Shown one piece after another: positions 23,953-33,937 of a stretch of 64,000 nt of DNA (position 1 is the first letter of the stretch; each line of letters starts with the position of its first letter). Position numbers and translations under genes: made by a program. The notes beneath the pieces are model-generated. The model worked only from the letters and a program-made list of their open reading frames with translations, was not told the origin of the DNA and did not search any database. The DNA is from Psychrobacillus mangrovi (GTDB lineage: Bacteria; Bacillota; Bacilli; Bacillales_A; Planococcaceae): NCBI RefSeq assembly GCF_037104765.1, contig NZ_JBAWSY010000002.1, forward strand, positions 310,001 through 374,000, given 5' to 3'.

Positions 23953-25551
23953 CTAACTGTTTTGAGGAATAACTATTGTAAACCTTGCTCCCCCTAACTC
24001 ACTTTTATCGACATAAATTTGGCCATTCAATAATCCGATTGAATTTTTTACAATCGCTAAACCAATTCCATGATTTTCTCCACTTTTAGTTGTGTATCCA
24101 TCTTTGAAAATGATATCTTCCATCATAATCGGAATGCCCTGTCCGTTGTCTTCTATGTCAAAAATAATTTCTTTTCCTAGATCTGTAAAGGAAACTTTGA
24201 CTTTACCTTTATGTTCTCCCTTTTTCCTTGCCGCCTCCATTGCATTTTCAATTATGTTCCCAATGATTGGTACGAAATGATTTGACATTGTATTATCTAA
24301 AACGCTGTCTAATCGACTATCTGGGTCAATTTCCAAACTTACTTGTAATTCTTTAGATCGATTCATTTTACCAAGTAAACAAGCTGCAATTAAAGGATCT
24401 TTCACAGACGACATGAGAAAAGAAATGATATCTTGTCGCTCGCTAACTTCTGAAGAGACGATCTTAATAGCACGATCGTATTCTTTTAAAGTAAGTAACC
24501 CATAAATTGTATTTAATTTGTTTAAAAACTCATGATTTTGGGCTCTCATGTTTTCAGAAAAAGTTTTTATTTTAGAAAATTCTTCAGTCAATTGTTCAAT
24601 TTCCGAGACAGCCCGAATTGTTAAAACAACACCTTTGACGTCGCTCGCTATCACTATTGGAGAAGTATCTAAAACATAGAATTGTTGATCCAGCATTAAT
24701 TTCTTGTTCATAAAACTACCTTTTGTTTCAATTGCATCATTAATATAACTTTCCAGTTGGTTATCCGTTATAACTGACCCAATGATAAGCTGTTGTTCAT
24801 CGAATAGTTCACGTGCTCGTTTATTCATGGATGTAATTCTTTTTTCATTATTAACTGTAATCGTTGCATCTCGAATGGATTCGATAGTTGCTTCTTTTTC
24901 TGTAAAAAGAAAAGAAATTTCTTCTGGTTCCAACCCGAAAGTCAGCTTCTTTAATCTTCTCGCTATTAATATAGCACCGCCTATTCCTACAATGAGCGGA
25001 ATAATGGCTAATTGAATGATGTGTTTTCTATAACCTTGTACTTGCTGCTCTATATTTTCTACTAAAAAACCTACAGAAGAAACACCAATTACTTCCCCTT
25101 TGCTGTTCCAAATAGGCGTTTTTGCTTTTATCGCAGGTCCTGATATCCCGCTCCCTCTGTAAATGATGGACTCGTGATCCTGGAGGACCGGATCATTACT
25201 CGTCGCTGTTGGTTTTCCAATGTTTTTAGGATTAGGATGCGAGTATCGTAGTCCTTTCTCATTCGCGACAGTTACATAGTCAGCACCACTTGTTTGGCGT
25301 ATTATTTCTGAAATTGGTTGAATACTTTTGGATGGATTAGCATCGTCAAATGCTTCAATAATTGTTGGATTTTGAGCGGTTAGTTTAGCGACTGTCATCG
25401 CTTGCTGTCCCATATTTTTTTCTACAATATCGTCTAGCATTCTAGAAAAAAGAATACTTACAAGCAATGTACTGAGCAACACAACAACTATGATGAGTAG
25501 CGTCATTTGTGTCAGTAAAGTGACTCGGGATTTTTTAGCTGAAACATTCAT
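23953..25551 (-). CDS. citS: Sensor histidine kinase CitS (CitA/DcuS family)
   Basis: 532 residues. Membrane segment about 12-34, extracytoplasmic PAS-like (PDC) sensor domain about 40-170 (YVTVANEKGLRYSHPNP), second membrane segment about 174-196, cytoplasmic PAS about 215-320, and a kinase core with the phospho-histidine in MRAQNHEFLNKLNTIYGLL. The ATPase boxes are NIIENAMEAA, DIEDNGQGIP and GENHGIGLAIVKN. Senses di- or tricarboxylates outside the cell. Start ATG 25551. Confidence 0.93.
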   Translation of the reverse strand: MNVSAKKSRVTLLTQMTLLIIVVVLLSTLLVSILFSRMLDDIVEKNMGQQAMTVAKLTAQNPTIIEAFDDANPSKSIQPISEIIRQTSGADYVTVANEKGLRYSHPNPKNIGKPTATSNDPVLQDHESIIYRGSGISGPAIKAKTPIWNSKGEVIGVSSVGFLVENIEQQVQGYRKHIIQLAIIPLIVGIGGAILIARRLKKLTFGLEPEEISFLFTEKEATIESIRDATITVNNEKRITSMNKRARELFDEQQLIIGSVITDNQLESYINDAIETKGSFMNKKLMLDQQFYVLDTSPIVIASDVKGVVLTIRAVSEIEQLTEEFSKIKTFSENMRAQNHEFLNKLNTIYGLLTLKEYDRAIKIVSSEVSERQDIISFLMSSVKDPLIAACLLGKMNRSKELQVSLEIDPDSRLDSVLDNTMSNHFVPIIGNIIENAMEAARKKGEHKGKVKVSFTDLGKEIIFDIEDNGQGIPIMMEDIIFKDGYTTKSGENHGIGLAIVKNSIGLLNGQIYVDKSELGGARFTIVIPQNS

Positions 25552-25887
25552 ATTTTAGCCTCACACCTTTAGTATATAAAATATTATTATATAGTTTGAT
25601 TTATATTTCTTCAATGGAATAACTTATGATAAAAAAGTGCCCGCGCCGAGTAAGTGCGTAATCTCCACCATCATTGGAGTGCTTTGTATGATACATCAGT
25701 AACATGATTAGCTTAGGAATTTGAAAGAGCGGAAAGTGGCATAGCCACTTCCCGCTCTTCTGTTTTTGATAATCTTTTTAGCTGACGTTTATCCAGCCCA
25801 GGGCACTAGTATAATTACAATTTAACAACTTGTTCAACTTGATCATTTATACTAACTGGCACTCCGATAAAGTCGAAGTGTTCTTTA
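25552..25887. other. Gene-free 336 bp between citS and argS
   Basis: It contains a strong bidirectional hairpin (listed separately) and the presumed citS promoter near 25560-25600. I see no reading frame, repeat family member or operator I can name. Confidence 0.4.
25727..25768. terminator. Bidirectional hairpin after argS
   Basis: Stem GAGCGG-A-AAGTGGC / GCCACTT-C-CCGCTC with one internal mismatch. T-rich on both sides (TTCTGTTTTT on plus, CTCTTTCAAATT on minus). It probably ends the argS transcript. Confidence 0.65.
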
Positions 25888-27555
25888 TTACATTTTTTCA
25901 GGAGCAGCTACGCCAATTAAACGTAGAGCATTTGCAATTGTTTGACGAGCAGATGTTACTAGAGCTAGTCGAGCTTCTGATAGTGCCATGTTTTCTGGGT
26001 TCAATACTTTATCTGCATTGTAGAAGCTATGGAATGTTGCAGCTAGTTCTTGAATATATGTTGCCACACGGTGAGGTGCACGAAGTTTTGCAGCGTCCGC
26101 TACTACTTGTGGGAAGTCACCAATTTTTTTCAATAGGTCTAGTTCTTTTTCACTTTGTAATAACTCAAGTGAGTCGGTTGCTGCATTCATCTCTTGTGTT
26201 TCAGCTGAGCGTAAAATAGAGCAAATACGTGCATGTGCATATTGTGCATAATATACAGGGTTTTCATTTGACTGAGAAACAGCTAAATCTAAATCAAAAT
26301 CCATATGAGAATCACCAGAACGCATCCCGAAGAAATAACGAACCGCATCCAATCCAACTTCTTCTACAAGCTCACGCATTGTAACTGCCTTCCCTGTACG
26401 CTTACTCATTTTCATTTTTTCGCCGTCTTTATACAGTTGAACCATTTGAATAACCGATACTTCTAATTTTTCGCGCTCATATCCAAGTGCCTCGATTGCC
26501 GCTTTCATACGTGGGATATAGCCATGGTGGTCTGCTCCCCAAATGTTAATCAGTTGGTCGAAACCACGAACCAATTTGTCTTCATGATAGGCGATATCTG
26601 GTAATAAATATGTGAAAGAGCCATCACTTTTTATCAATACACGGTCTTTGTCATCTCCAAAAGTAGTGGAGCGGAACCAAGTTGCTCCTTCTTCTTCAAA
26701 AATGTGACCATTTGCTTTTAATTTGTTGAGAGCTACTTCAATTTTACCGTCTTCGTATAATGAAGTTTCAGAGAACCAGTTGTCAAAGCCAACACGGAAA
26801 TCTGCTAGATCTTTTTGTAATTTAGCAAGTTCTACTTTCAAACCGTGTGCACGGAATGCTTTATATCGTTCTTCATCTGACAAAGTTGTAAATTTATCGC
26901 CATGCTCTTTCACAAGATTTGCAGCAATATCGATTATATCTTGACCACGGTAACCATCTTCAGGCATTTCTTTTTTTAGATCTAATGCTTCAAAATAACG
27001 CACTTCAATGGATACTGCTAAGTTGTGAATTTGATTTCCAGCGTCATTAATATAATATTCGCGTGCTACATCGTATCCAGCAAAATCAAGCACATTACAT
27101 AATGAATCTCCTACAGATGCTCCACGAGCATGGCCTAAATGTAAGTCACCAGTTGGATTTGCTGAAACAAATTCTACTTGAATTTTTTCCCCAGCACCAG
27201 AAGTTGTGCGTCCGTAATTTTCTTTTTCCGTAAGGACTGCTTTTACAACTTCCTGTAAATAATCTTTTCGAACAGTAATATTCATGAATCCTGGCCCTGC
27301 GATGTCAATCTTCTCCATCATCGTACCTGACATATTAAGATTTTCAACAATCGCTTCAGCTACTTGACGAGGCTTTCTTTTAGCAAGCTTTGTTAGTTGC
27401 ATAGCAATATTAGTTGCATAATCTCCATTTGCTTTGTCTTTTGGTGTTTCTAAATGGATAGAAGGAATTTGCTCTACCTCTACTAATTCCGCTTTTATTA
27501 TTGCTTCTTTCAATGCCAATTTAATGGACTGTTGTACCTTTTCTACTGCGTTCAT
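25888..27555 (-). CDS. argS: Arginyl-tRNA synthetase
   Basis: 555 residues, full length. N-terminal Arg-tRNA recognition domain, class I HIGH box as HLGHARGASVGD near residue 130, KMSKRTG near residue 380, and the C-terminal DALR anticodon-binding domain. It charges tRNA-Arg. Start ATG 27555, directly after the ywiB stop; the ywiB-argS pair is conserved in Bacillus. Confidence 0.97.
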   Translation of the reverse strand: MNAVEKVQQSIKLALKEAIIKAELVEVEQIPSIHLETPKDKANGDYATNIAMQLTKLAKRKPRQVAEAIVENLNMSGTMMEKIDIAGPGFMNITVRKDYLQEVVKAVLTEKENYGRTTSGAGEKIQVEFVSANPTGDLHLGHARGASVGDSLCNVLDFAGYDVAREYYINDAGNQIHNLAVSIEVRYFEALDLKKEMPEDGYRGQDIIDIAANLVKEHGDKFTTLSDEERYKAFRAHGLKVELAKLQKDLADFRVGFDNWFSETSLYEDGKIEVALNKLKANGHIFEEEGATWFRSTTFGDDKDRVLIKSDGSFTYLLPDIAYHEDKLVRGFDQLINIWGADHHGYIPRMKAAIEALGYEREKLEVSVIQMVQLYKDGEKMKMSKRTGKAVTMRELVEEVGLDAVRYFFGMRSGDSHMDFDLDLAVSQSNENPVYYAQYAHARICSILRSAETQEMNAATDSLELLQSEKELDLLKKIGDFPQVVADAAKLRAPHRVATYIQELAATFHSFYNADKVLNPENMALSEARLALVTSARQTIANALRLIGVAAPEKM

Positions 27556-27975
27556 TTAATTCGCCTCCGTATAAAATAGTTCTAATGTATATGTCCCAGC
27601 AACCTCATCATTGATCAGTAGCTCATATTCCACATGAAAATGACCATCTTCAAAATGTAGGTGCGTCGTATTTGTAGTTATCATTAATGTGCCATAAAGC
27701 GTATCGTAGCTCCCGTTTTGAAGCTCTCCTCTTTCAAACGGCAAACGCATTTTGACTCCACCACTTCGCAAAATTAAAGCGGATTTACCGCCAAGCTTCA
27801 CAGTTGTTCGCACAACTTTCTCATCCTGGATTTCTTCGTAAACTAAATAAGGCTGATTCCCTTTTAACGTTAGTTCACCAGTCGTTTGAATATCGAATAT
27901 TTCCTTATCGACATTTGGATGACAAATAGTAGATTTTAAACGAACATTTACTGGCTTTTTTAATGGTTGAGACAT
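27556..27975 (-). CDS. ywiB: DUF1934 beta-barrel protein YwiB
   Basis: 139 residues from the second ATG (27975), nine bases behind AAAGG; the first ATG (27984) abuts the ribosome site. Predominantly beta sequence (FDIQTTGELTLKGNQPYLVYEE, TTNTTHLHFEDGHFHVEYELL). It matches the YwiB/DUF1934 family, a calycin-like barrel of unknown function encoded just before argS in Bacillus. No catalytic residues can be named. Confidence 0.85.
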   Translation of the reverse strand: MSQPLKKPVNVRLKSTICHPNVDKEIFDIQTTGELTLKGNQPYLVYEEIQDEKVVRTTVKLGGKSALILRSGGVKMRLPFERGELQNGSYDTLYGTLMITTNTTHLHFEDGHFHVEYELLINDEVAGTYTLELFYTEAN

Positions 27976-28146
27976 TGCTTTCATCCTTTAAATCATTTTT
28001 AAGTAGAATACCTATTTTATGTACATTTTATATGATCCATGTATATATATAACCTTCACATTATATCTTAAAGTTCACTTATGTGACAACTAATCCAAAA
28101 AGGAATACCTCCTAGAACGACAGCGCAATTCCAGTAAATGGATTAA

Positions 28147-28240
28147 CGAGACCATTTCAGCGATAACCGAGACCAATCTGTCATTAACCACAACCAATTT
28201 CCAAAAAGCGAGACCATTTCATCATAATCGAGGCCAAATA
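28147..28240 (+). repeat. 21-bp phased array, word CGAGACCATTT/CAATTT
   Basis: Four units (21, 21, 20, 20 bases) and a final partial one start CGAGACCATTT, CGAGACCAATC, CACAACCAATT, CGAGACCATTT, CGAGGCCAAAT. It lies in the 825-bp gap between ywiB and speB. Confidence 0.8.
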
Positions 28241-28368
28241 AAAAATTGATTTGATAAAAAACCATCCATGAAAACTATGGGGACAATCTATTACTCAATT
28301 GGCTCTGGAAATGGTATTGAAACAAAGGAAATGGTTCTATTAGTATCAATCTAAAATAACAATTTTAA

Positions 28369-28412
28369 AAGGTCCTTGTGCACATTTCTACACAAGGACC
28401 TTCTGATTATTT
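28369..28412. terminator. Isolated strong hairpin
   Basis: 12-bp perfect stem AAGGTCCTTGTG / CACAAGGACCTT with a T-rich stretch on the plus side (CTGATTATTTTATT) and TTTAAAAT on the minus side. No gene ends next to it; it may stop readthrough from speB or an unannotated transcript. Confidence 0.55.
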
Positions 28413-28470
28413 TATTATATATTCGAGTCAATTTCATAATAAGGAACAAACAATTGATATCCGAACAAAG

Positions 28471-28592
28471 TTGATCTCCGCTTCAGGCGGACGCTTTCCG
28501 CGGGCTTGGCTTCAGCCTCCTCATCGCTTCGCTCCTGCGGGGTCTTCAGCTCAAGCTATTCCCGCTGGAGTCGCCCCCTTCCGCTTCAATCA
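28471..28592 (+). repeat. R1 dispersed hairpin repeat, copy B
   Basis: R1 core in the form CTTTCCGCGGGCTTGGCTTCAG ... TGCGGGGTCTTCAGCTCAAGC ... GGAGTCGCC (split here for length). It is the copy closest to a consensus; the outer arms pair only partly. The rest of 28241-28799 shows no gene. Confidence 0.75.
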
Positions 28593-28799
28593 TCGAAAAA
28601 AAATTTTTATTTTCACGAACAATCAATATATCATTAAAAATGTTCCCTTTTAAAATTAGAAAAAGTAATTATGAAATCGTCTCAATTAAATGCTATTTAT
28701 TAACAAAACATAAAATTATTTCTCTTGATATTTACTAGTAAAGTGTTTGCTGTTTGTTTCACTTAGTTCAGCACCGCAGATAGAATAGAAAATTGCTTT

Positions 28800-29672
28800 C
28801 TATTTCACCCAGCCTAGAATCATTTCGCGTAGTAACTTCGATGCAGTATTAGCTGTTTGTTCCGATGAGTCGTAAATTGGAGCTACTTCTACTAAGTCGA
28901 AACCGACTACATTGACACCTGAGTTCGCAATTGCATGGATTGAAGCAAGTAGCTCGCGACTTGTAATACCGCCGCAGTCTACCGTTCCTGTGCCAGGTGC
29001 ATGAGCAGGATCTAATACATCTATATCAATCGTTACATAAACAGGTCGGCCATCTAATGTAGGAAGCACTTCTTTTAAAGGCTCCAATACTTCAAATTTA
29101 GCGATGTGCATGCCATTTTCTTTTGCCCAGTCGAATTCTTCTTTCATTCCAGAACGAATTCCGAAAGAATAAACATTCTTTGGACCAATGTGTTCTGCAA
29201 TTTTACGAATCGGTGTGGAATGGGAAAGTGGTTCTCCTTCATATTGCTCACGTAAATCAGTGTGAGCATCCATATGAATAATCGCAAGGTTATCGTATTT
29301 GTCCGCTACTGTTTTCATAACTGGCCATGATACTAAGTGCTCCCCGCCCATCCCTACAGGAATCTTGCCATCTTGTAGAAGCTGACGAATAAAACCAGCG
29401 ATCAAATCTAAACTTTTGGAAGCATTTCCGAAAGGAAGTGGAATATCCCCGGCATCAAAATAGTTTACATCATCTAGCTCACGGTCTAAATATGGGCTAT
29501 ACTCCTCTAAACCAATTGATACTTCACGAATTCGTTGCGGGCCAAAGCGTGAACCTGGACGGTAACTAACCGTCCAGTCCATTGGCATACCGTAAATTAC
29601 CGCTTGGGCTTCTTCGTAGTTTTGATTACTTTTAATAAATACGTTCCCTGAATAAGCTTCGTCAAATCTCAT
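28800..29672 (-). CDS. speB: Agmatinase SpeB
   Basis: 290 residues of the ureohydrolase fold. Binuclear manganese ligands are in GMGGEHLVSW, MDAHTDLR and TIDIDVLDPAHAPGTG. It hydrolyses agmatine to putrescine and urea, feeding SpeE. ATG 29672 follows AGGAGAG, four bases after the speE stop: speE-speB operon as in B. subtilis. Confidence 0.95.
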   Translation of the reverse strand: MRFDEAYSGNVFIKSNQNYEEAQAVIYGMPMDWTVSYRPGSRFGPQRIREVSIGLEEYSPYLDRELDDVNYFDAGDIPLPFGNASKSLDLIAGFIRQLLQDGKIPVGMGGEHLVSWPVMKTVADKYDNLAIIHMDAHTDLREQYEGEPLSHSTPIRKIAEHIGPKNVYSFGIRSGMKEEFDWAKENGMHIAKFEVLEPLKEVLPTLDGRPVYVTIDIDVLDPAHAPGTGTVDCGGITSRELLASIHAIANSGVNVVGFDLVEVAPIYDSSEQTANTASKLLREMILGWVK

Positions 29673-29676
29673 CGGC

Positions 29677-30510
29677 TTACTCTCCTGCTAAATCCTTCAC
29701 AAATTTAGGTAATACGAAAGCTGCTTTGTGAAGTTCTTTTGTGTAATATTTTGTTTCAATATCAAAGAATTGCTCGTCCGGCACTTGAAGTGGATCGTAT
29801 TTTTTCGAACCAATTGTGAAGCACCATAGACCACTCGGATATGTTGGAATGTTCGCCAAGTACATATTTGTAATTGGGAAAATTTCTTTTACATCTTTTT
29901 GCACTTGTCTGATTAAGTCCGCTTTGAACCAAGGGTTGTCCGACTGTGCAACGAATAATCCATCTTCTTTAAGTGCTTTTGAAATCCCGGCATAGAAACC
30001 TTTTGTAAATAGATTCACAGCAGGTCCAACTGGCTCTGTAGAATCTACCATAATTACGTCATATTCGTTTTCAGATTCAGCAATATGCATAAAGCCGTCT
30101 CCAACTTGAACATCCACACGTGGATTATCTAGCTCACATGCGATTTCAGGTAAATATTTTTTAGAATACTCGATTACTTTTCCATCTATATCAACAAGAG
30201 TAGCTTTTTTCACTTTTGGATGCTTCATAATCTCACGAATTACTCCACCGTCTCCGCCTCCAACAACTAATACGTTTTCTGGATTTGGATGTGTAAATAA
30301 AGGAACGTGCGCAACCATTTCATGGTATACAAACTCATCTTTTTGTGACGTCATAACCATTCCGTCTAAAAAGAGCATATTCCCCCACTCTTCTGTTTCT
30401 GCCATCTCTAACAGTTGAAAATCCGTTTGCTCTGTATGAAGTGTACGCTTTACCTTCATTGTGATGCCAAAATTCTCGGTTTGTTTTTCTGTAAACCAAA
30501 ATCCAGCCAT
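29677..30510 (-). CDS. speE: Spermidine synthase SpeE
   Basis: 277 residues. SAM-type Rossmann fold with VVGGGDGGVIREI (decarboxylated-SAM site), VDIDGKVIEYSKKYLPE and catalytic-loop VDSTEPVGPAVNLF. Transfers aminopropyl to putrescine. ATG 30510 behind GGGAGATAG. Divergent from pbpG. Confidence 0.95.
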   Translation of the reverse strand: MAGFWFTEKQTENFGITMKVKRTLHTEQTDFQLLEMAETEEWGNMLFLDGMVMTSQKDEFVYHEMVAHVPLFTHPNPENVLVVGGGDGGVIREIMKHPKVKKATLVDIDGKVIEYSKKYLPEIACELDNPRVDVQVGDGFMHIAESENEYDVIMVDSTEPVGPAVNLFTKGFYAGISKALKEDGLFVAQSDNPWFKADLIRQVQKDVKEIFPITNMYLANIPTYPSGLWCFTIGSKKYDPLQVPDEQFFDIETKYYTKELHKAAFVLPKFVKDLAGE

Positions 30511-30648
30511 TTATCTATCTCCCTTACCAATATGATTTTTTTGTTATATGTAGTTTATCAAAAAAATAAATACAAAGGAAAGTATAGAGGTTTTTGAAGA
30601 AAGTGCAATAGTTTTTTCTTTCACTGTTTAATTTGAATCTATTGTTCT

Positions 30649-30655
30649 CATACTA
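30649..30655 (+). promoter_or_regulatory. Possible sigma-G/F -10 element of pbpG
   Basis: CATACTA, 35 bp before the pbpG start, equals the forespore -10 consensus; a -35 resembling GTTTAA lies about 17 bases upstream. In B. subtilis pbpG is forespore-expressed. Confidence 0.35.
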
Positions 30656-30689
30656 ATGAAAACATCGAAAAAGAACGGAGTAGATTTTT

Positions 30690-32756
30690 ATGCGTCGTGC
30701 ACAATACCGAAAAAAAGCCAGTCGTTCAAAACGCATGAAAAGGATTATTCTACTAAGTGTTGCTGCTATTTGCGCGTTTTTCAGTGCATTTGTTACTCTC
30801 CGTATTTATGCACAAATCGTTGGGGCACCTATTATTCAAGTACCTATTTCTTCAGTTTTTTTAGATCATCAAGGAAATGTGATTGGAGATCGATTTAACG
30901 AACAGAGACGTTATTGGATTTCTTTAGAAGAGATGTCTCCTTTCGTTGCACAAGCCGCTATTGCAGTAGAAGATCAAGAGTTTTATGAGCATAATGGGTT
31001 TGATTATTCTCGAATTGCTTCTGCTTTATTGAAAGATGTAAAAGCCGGCAGAAAAGTAGAAGGTGCTAGTACAATCACCCAACAATATGCACGAAACTTA
31101 TTTTTAACGCATGAAAAATCATGGAATCGTAAAATTAATGAAGCTTTGTACGCATATAGATTAGAAATTTTTTATGAAAAAGATGACTTACTAGAAGGCT
31201 ATTTAAATACTGTCTACTTTGGACATGGAATGTACGGTGTGGAAGCAGCAAGTAGATATTATTATGGAAAAAGCGCAAAATCGCTGACACTTGCAGAATC
31301 CGCTTTATTGATGGCTGTTCCAAAGGGGCCTACACATTATTCTCCAATAGTAAATGAAGAAAAAGCAGTCACTCGCCAACAACTTATATTGAAACTAATG
31401 GAAAACCAAGAATTTATATCAGCAGAACAGAGAAAACAGGCTTTAGATGAAAAATACGTCTTGAAAGCAGAAGATTCTATTGTAACGAAGAAAACAGCCC
31501 CTTACTTTTTAGAAGAAGTTTGGAAAGAAGCAAGTCGAATTGTTCAGAGTAAAGGTCATCGTATAGAAGAAGGTGGTTGGACAATTCAAACAACCTTAAA
31601 TAAACAACATCAACAAGCAGCTGAGGAAAGTATTGAAAAATGGATGCCAGAGGGCGAGCTTCAAATTGGATTTGTTAGCATGGAACCTAAAACTGGATAT
31701 GTGACCGCAATGGTTGGAGGACGTAATTATGCAGAAAGTCCATTTAACCGCGTGACGCAAGCCAAAAGGCAACCTGGTTCAATCATTAAGCCATTATTAT
31801 ATGCAGCGGCACTTGAAAACGGATTTTCCCCACTCACCTATTTGAAAAGCGAACGTACTATTTTTACGTATGATAGTGGGCGTCAGGAGTATGAGCCGAA
31901 AAATGTGAATGGTGAATTTGCAGATCACCCTATTTCCTTGGCACAGGCCCTTGCTATATCAGATAATATATATGCCGTAAAAACACTAGAGGAAGTTGGA
32001 TATAAACGCTTCCAGCAATTAATTGAACGATTTGATATCAATATGAAAGTTGCAGATACACCAGCAACGGCTCTTGGAACATCTGAGGTATCTTTGTTAC
32101 AAATGACGAAAGCTTATAACACCATTTCAGCAAAAGGAATTCAAAGAAAACCTACCTTTATAACTAAAATTACAGATAATGATGGTAAAGTCATTTATGA
32201 TGTGGAAAATGAAAAACTGAAAGAGAAAAAAGTATTGCTAGAACAAGATGCATTTTTATTATCTCATTTAATGACAGGGATGTTTGATCCAATTTTTAAT
32301 GATTACTCTCCAGCAACAGGCATTAGTATTCGTGCGAAGCAATCGCGACCATATGCAGCAAAATCAGGAACGACTAATACTGACCAATATCTTGTCGGCT
32401 TCTCTCCTCAATTAACTGCAGGTGTTTGGAATGGCTATGACCAAGGAAAACAAGTAAGTGACGCGGAAGCCAAGCAAGTTACGAAGCAAGTTTGGATTGA
32501 ATTTATGGAAAAAGCACATCAAGGATTGCCTGTAGAGCCGTTTATTTCTCCACCCGGTGTTCGAGGAGTTATTGTCGATATAGAAACCGGTGGAATTGCA
32601 ACTTCTGCTTGCAGCAAACAACGACTAGTCTACTTAAAGGAAAAAGATGTTCCAAAAAAATTATGTACTGATCCTAAACTGAAACAGCATACGTTCGAAG
32701 AAAACGAAGATGATGAACCATGGTCCCTATTCCCTTTCTCCTTCTTTGGAGAATAA
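30690..32756 (+). CDS. pbpG: Class A penicillin-binding protein PbpG (PBP2d-like)
   Basis: 688 residues. Basic cytoplasmic N-tail (1-17), membrane anchor about 18-39, transglycosylase GT51 domain with catalytic glutamate in AVEDQEFYEHNG (about 94), and transpeptidase domain with SxxK in RQPGSIIKP, SDN in ALAISDNIY and KSGTTN. It polymerises and cross-links peptidoglycan. Position beside speE-speB matches B. subtilis pbpG (ywhE), a sporulation PBP. ATG 30690, ten bases behind GGAG. Confidence 0.93.
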   Translation: MRRAQYRKKASRSKRMKRIILLSVAAICAFFSAFVTLRIYAQIVGAPIIQVPISSVFLDHQGNVIGDRFNEQRRYWISLEEMSPFVAQAAIAVEDQEFYEHNGFDYSRIASALLKDVKAGRKVEGASTITQQYARNLFLTHEKSWNRKINEALYAYRLEIFYEKDDLLEGYLNTVYFGHGMYGVEAASRYYYGKSAKSLTLAESALLMAVPKGPTHYSPIVNEEKAVTRQQLILKLMENQEFISAEQRKQALDEKYVLKAEDSIVTKKTAPYFLEEVWKEASRIVQSKGHRIEEGGWTIQTTLNKQHQQAAEESIEKWMPEGELQIGFVSMEPKTGYVTAMVGGRNYAESPFNRVTQAKRQPGSIIKPLLYAAALENGFSPLTYLKSERTIFTYDSGRQEYEPKNVNGEFADHPISLAQALAISDNIYAVKTLEEVGYKRFQQLIERFDINMKVADTPATALGTSEVSLLQMTKAYNTISAKGIQRKPTFITKITDNDGKVIYDVENEKLKEKKVLLEQDAFLLSHLMTGMFDPIFNDYSPATGISIRAKQSRPYAAKSGTTNTDQYLVGFSPQLTAGVWNGYDQGKQVSDAEAKQVTKQVWIEFMEKAHQGLPVEPFISPPGVRGVIVDIETGGIATSACSKQRLVYLKEKDVPKKLCTDPKLKQHTFEENEDDEPWSLFPFSFFGE

Positions 32757-32781
32757 ATTTATAATTCATCTGGAAAAATAA

Positions 32782-32824
32782 AAAGCTTTCGATCACCTAA
32801 ATTAAGGTAATCGAAAGCTTTTTC
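32782..32824 (+). terminator. Terminator after pbpG
   Basis: Stem AAAGCTTTCGAT-C-ACC / GGT-A-ATCGAAAGCTTT followed by TTCTT. The remaining bases to 33020 show nothing identifiable. Confidence 0.85.
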
Positions 32825-33020
32825 TTAGTAAAAAATCTTGCAGAAAACTTGTAGTAATCGGATTGGGTTGTCACAATTCCACTTGTTCTTACATAGTGAC
32901 TTTCACTAAGTGTCCTAGCATTACTGTTAAGTAAGCTTTAAGTAAATTGTACTTTCTTTTTTATATTAATTCAACCATATAAAGCCATAAAACAGAAATG
33001 TCACAATTTCCTGCTAATAA

Positions 33021-33536
33021 TTATGCGTTCAAATCAGTGTGTAGCTTTTCTTCACTTCGTTCCCACATTTCTTTATTGTGAGATTGTAAAAAGTCACTCA
33101 AAATAGTTTTTGAACGAGCATCCATAAAGTCTACAAGTATATGGCGTTTCATTGATTTGTCCATACGGTTTACGTGATCTGCTAAATTTTTAAAGCCACG
33201 ACGTTTTTCTCGGTTGATAATCATTTCACAAGCCGCTACTCCGGCGTAATATGGTCCATCTTGCTTATAATCTATCGTCACCCATACAAGCCAGTACGCT
33301 TTTCCACCCTCAGATTCCTCACGATTTGTCGTAAACTTGATACCTCTCTCCGTATCACTTCTTGCATGCATAGCTCCGATTTCTACTCTTGCAACACCTT
33401 CTTCTATATCAACAATGACTGGCGACACGTTCTCCAATGATAGAGAACCAATCCCAAAACCTTTATGTCCGTCTGTCGGATCATTTTTAATAATGGTAAA
33501 GCCCATTTTTTGTTTTGGTTTTTCTTCATTTCCCAT
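33021..33536 (-). CDS. ywhD: YwhD family protein
   Basis: 171 residues; matches the conserved Bacillales YwhD family (GFTIIKNDPTDGHKGFGIGSLSL, then CEMIINREKRRGFKNLADHVNRMDKSMKR). No known function, no signal peptide or membrane segment, so cytosolic. Start ATG 33536 behind GGAGGG. Divergent from the tautomerase gene ywhB, as in B. subtilis. Confidence 0.88.
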   Translation of the reverse strand: MGNEEKPKQKMGFTIIKNDPTDGHKGFGIGSLSLENVSPVIVDIEEGVARVEIGAMHARSDTERGIKFTTNREESEGGKAYWLVWVTIDYKQDGPYYAGVAACEMIINREKRRGFKNLADHVNRMDKSMKRHILVDFMDARSKTILSDFLQSHNKEMWERSEEKLHTDLNA

Positions 33537-33602
33537 TCGAAAGTTCCCTCCGTTCTGTTATGATATTAGTATACAGAAAATTTCACTAAAGGAGGAAATG
33601 AT

Positions 33603-33788
33603 ATGCCATACGTAACAGTAAAAATGCTTGAAGGTCGTACAGAAGAACAAAAAAAGGCTTTAGTTGAAAAAGTGACAGCTGCAGTTTCTGAAACATCTAA
33701 TGCACCTGTTGAAAATGTTGTAGTATTTATCGAAGAAATGCCAAAAAATCATTATGCAGTAGCTGGCAAACGCTTTAGTGATCAGTAA
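33603..33788 (+). CDS. ywhB: 4-oxalocrotonate tautomerase family protein
   Basis: 61 residues, the usual length. After methionine removal Pro1 (MPYVTVKML) is the catalytic base; the rest (EQKKALVEKVTAAVSETSNAPVENVVVFIEEM) is the beta-alpha-beta tautomerase fold that forms hexamers. The physiological substrate is unknown. RBS AAAGGAGG is optimal. Confidence 0.92.
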   Translation: MPYVTVKMLEGRTEEQKKALVEKVTAAVSETSNAPVENVVVFIEEMPKNHYAVAGKRFSDQ

Positions 33789-33795
33789 TCAGACC

Positions 33796-33827
33796 AGGAC
33801 TCCTTAGTATAAGGGGTTCTTTTTTTA
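33796..33827 (+). terminator. Terminator after ywhB
   Basis: Stem AGGACTCCTT/AAGGGGTTCT (two G-T pairs), loop AGTAT, then TTTTTTT. Confidence 0.75.
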
Positions 33828-33937
33828 TTCACAAAAGTTGGACTGTTGATCTCCGCCCCAATCAATAGAAAGTATTTAAAGATATTTTTTACACAGGCTT
33901 AACCACTTGTGAAGTAAATACGATCGATTATTTTATT

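Noticed and set aside
25800..25890. Possible C-terminal gene remnant beyond argS on the minus strand (reads EHFDFIGVPVSINDQ before a stop)
   Set aside because: Too short, no recognised family, and its upstream frame is inside argS; chance is enough.
28378..28653. 91-residue protein between ywiB and speB
   Set aside because: It spans a terminator-like hairpin and the R1 copy; no ribosome site and no conservation expected.
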